NCBI GenBank assembly: GCA_021827445.1
Contig: JAKAVW010000081.1
Location: 1-5,861 of the forward strand
Reading direction: 5' to 3'
Source: Pseudomonadota bacterium
GTDB taxonomy: Bacteria > Pseudomonadota > Gammaproteobacteria > Acidithiobacillales > Acidithiobacillaceae
DNA: 5,861 nt
Shown here piece by piece: positions 5,765 to 5,861 of the stretch. Below the pieces are notes generated by a model. It was given only the letters and a program-made list of their open reading frames with translations. It made no database searches and had not been told where the DNA came from. The position numbers and the translations under genes were made by a program. Every line of letters begins with the position of its first letter. Position 1 is the first letter of the stretch.

Positions 5765-5793
5765 ATTATCTCGGTATACTAGCAGCCCGTCGG
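5765..5793 (-). promoter_or_regulatory. Candidate sigma-70 promoter for the pcnB operon (distal)
   Basis: On the minus strand CCGACG (5793-5788, three of six matches to TTGACA) is separated by exactly 17 bases from GATAAT (5770-5765, five of six matches to TATAAT). Transcription would start near 5758, leaving a leader of about 100 bases before the TTG of pcnB. The -35 match is weak and no consensus operator is recognised. This is a candidate only. Confidence 0.3.
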
Positions 5794-5861
5794 TTTTAGC
5801 TTCGGACTGCCACCCATCCCCCCCCATGGTTTTTTGAAAACGCCATTTTTTAGGTGGTTTT

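Larger units (their letters stand above)
5655..5861. other. Non-coding upstream region of the operon, with an undecided open frame at the right edge
   Basis: This 207-base stretch contains the candidate promoters. It also holds a run of eight C on the plus strand (5818-5825; eight G on the minus strand) and AT-rich sequence at 5828-5861. One minus-strand frame is open from the window edge to a TAG at 5755-5753 and ends ...K-T-D-G-L-L-V-Y-R-D-N-P-A-V. It could be the 3' end of an upstream gene or a 24-codon ORF from an ATG at 5827, but I recognise nothing in it. No tRNA, convincing terminator or mobile-element end is visible. Confidence 0.4.

Noticed and set aside
5775..5780. TATACT as a plus-strand -10 box for a divergent gene
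   Set aside because: No acceptable -35 hexamer at 16-18 bases, no extended -10, and the first plus-strand ATG downstream (5826) closes after three codons.
5826..5851. ATGG/CCAT imperfect stem followed by six T on the plus strand as a terminator
   Set aside because: The stem is weak and mismatched, and no plus-strand gene lies to its left that would need a terminator.
1..5861. CRISPR array, insertion sequence, attachment site, tRNA or rRNA
   Set aside because: No regularly spaced direct repeats, transposase or integrase motifs, terminal inverted repeats or cloverleaf-like sequence were seen; nearly all bases belong to housekeeping genes.

Overview
The window is GC-rich and almost wholly coding. 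Every supported gene lies on the minus strand, so transcription runs from the right end (about 5650) to the left end. It reads as a compact housekeeping operon of a proteobacterium. A true PcnB-type poly(A) polymerase points to the beta/gamma-proteobacterial side, and pcnB-folK-panB-panC is an order known from pseudomonads and relatives. The additions seen here (a second nucleotidyltransferase, a deoxynucleoside kinase and a probable DUF3683-type oxidoreductase), with the base composition, make an Acidithiobacillus-like organism my best guess. That assignment is inference from memory of gene order and has not been searched.

Layout in transcription order: pcnB, poly(A) polymerase I (5654-4167, TTG start); a second class II nucleotidyltransferase of the CCA/A-adding type (4195-2798); folK (2840-2271); a deoxynucleoside kinase (2274-1663); panB (1670-885); panC (883-47); and the first 15 codons of a probable FAD-linked oxidoreductase (47 to the left edge). 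Neighbouring genes overlap by 29, 43, 4 and 8 bases, then have a 1-base gap, then a 1-base overlap (TGATG). Transcription as one unit with translational coupling is therefore likely. The non-coding stretch at 5655-5861 holds weak candidate promoters for the operon.

The operon joins three themes. RNA 3'-end metabolism: pcnB adds A tails to RNA, and its neighbour probably builds or repairs tRNA CCA ends. Cofactor synthesis: FolK makes the pyrophosphorylated pterin for folate, PanB uses methylene-tetrahydrofolate to make ketopantoate, and PanC condenses pantoate with beta-alanine to pantothenate. Nucleotide salvage: the deoxynucleoside kinase. PanB's need for a folate cofactor gives a plausible reason for folK and panBC to sit together.

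I see no mobile element, CRISPR array, RNA gene or clearly new system. The points most worth a second look are the tandem nucleotidyltransferases, a perfect 20-bp palindrome beside a GC-rich hairpin in the pcnB tail just before the next start codon, the kinase between folK and panB, and an open frame with an eight-G run at the right edge.
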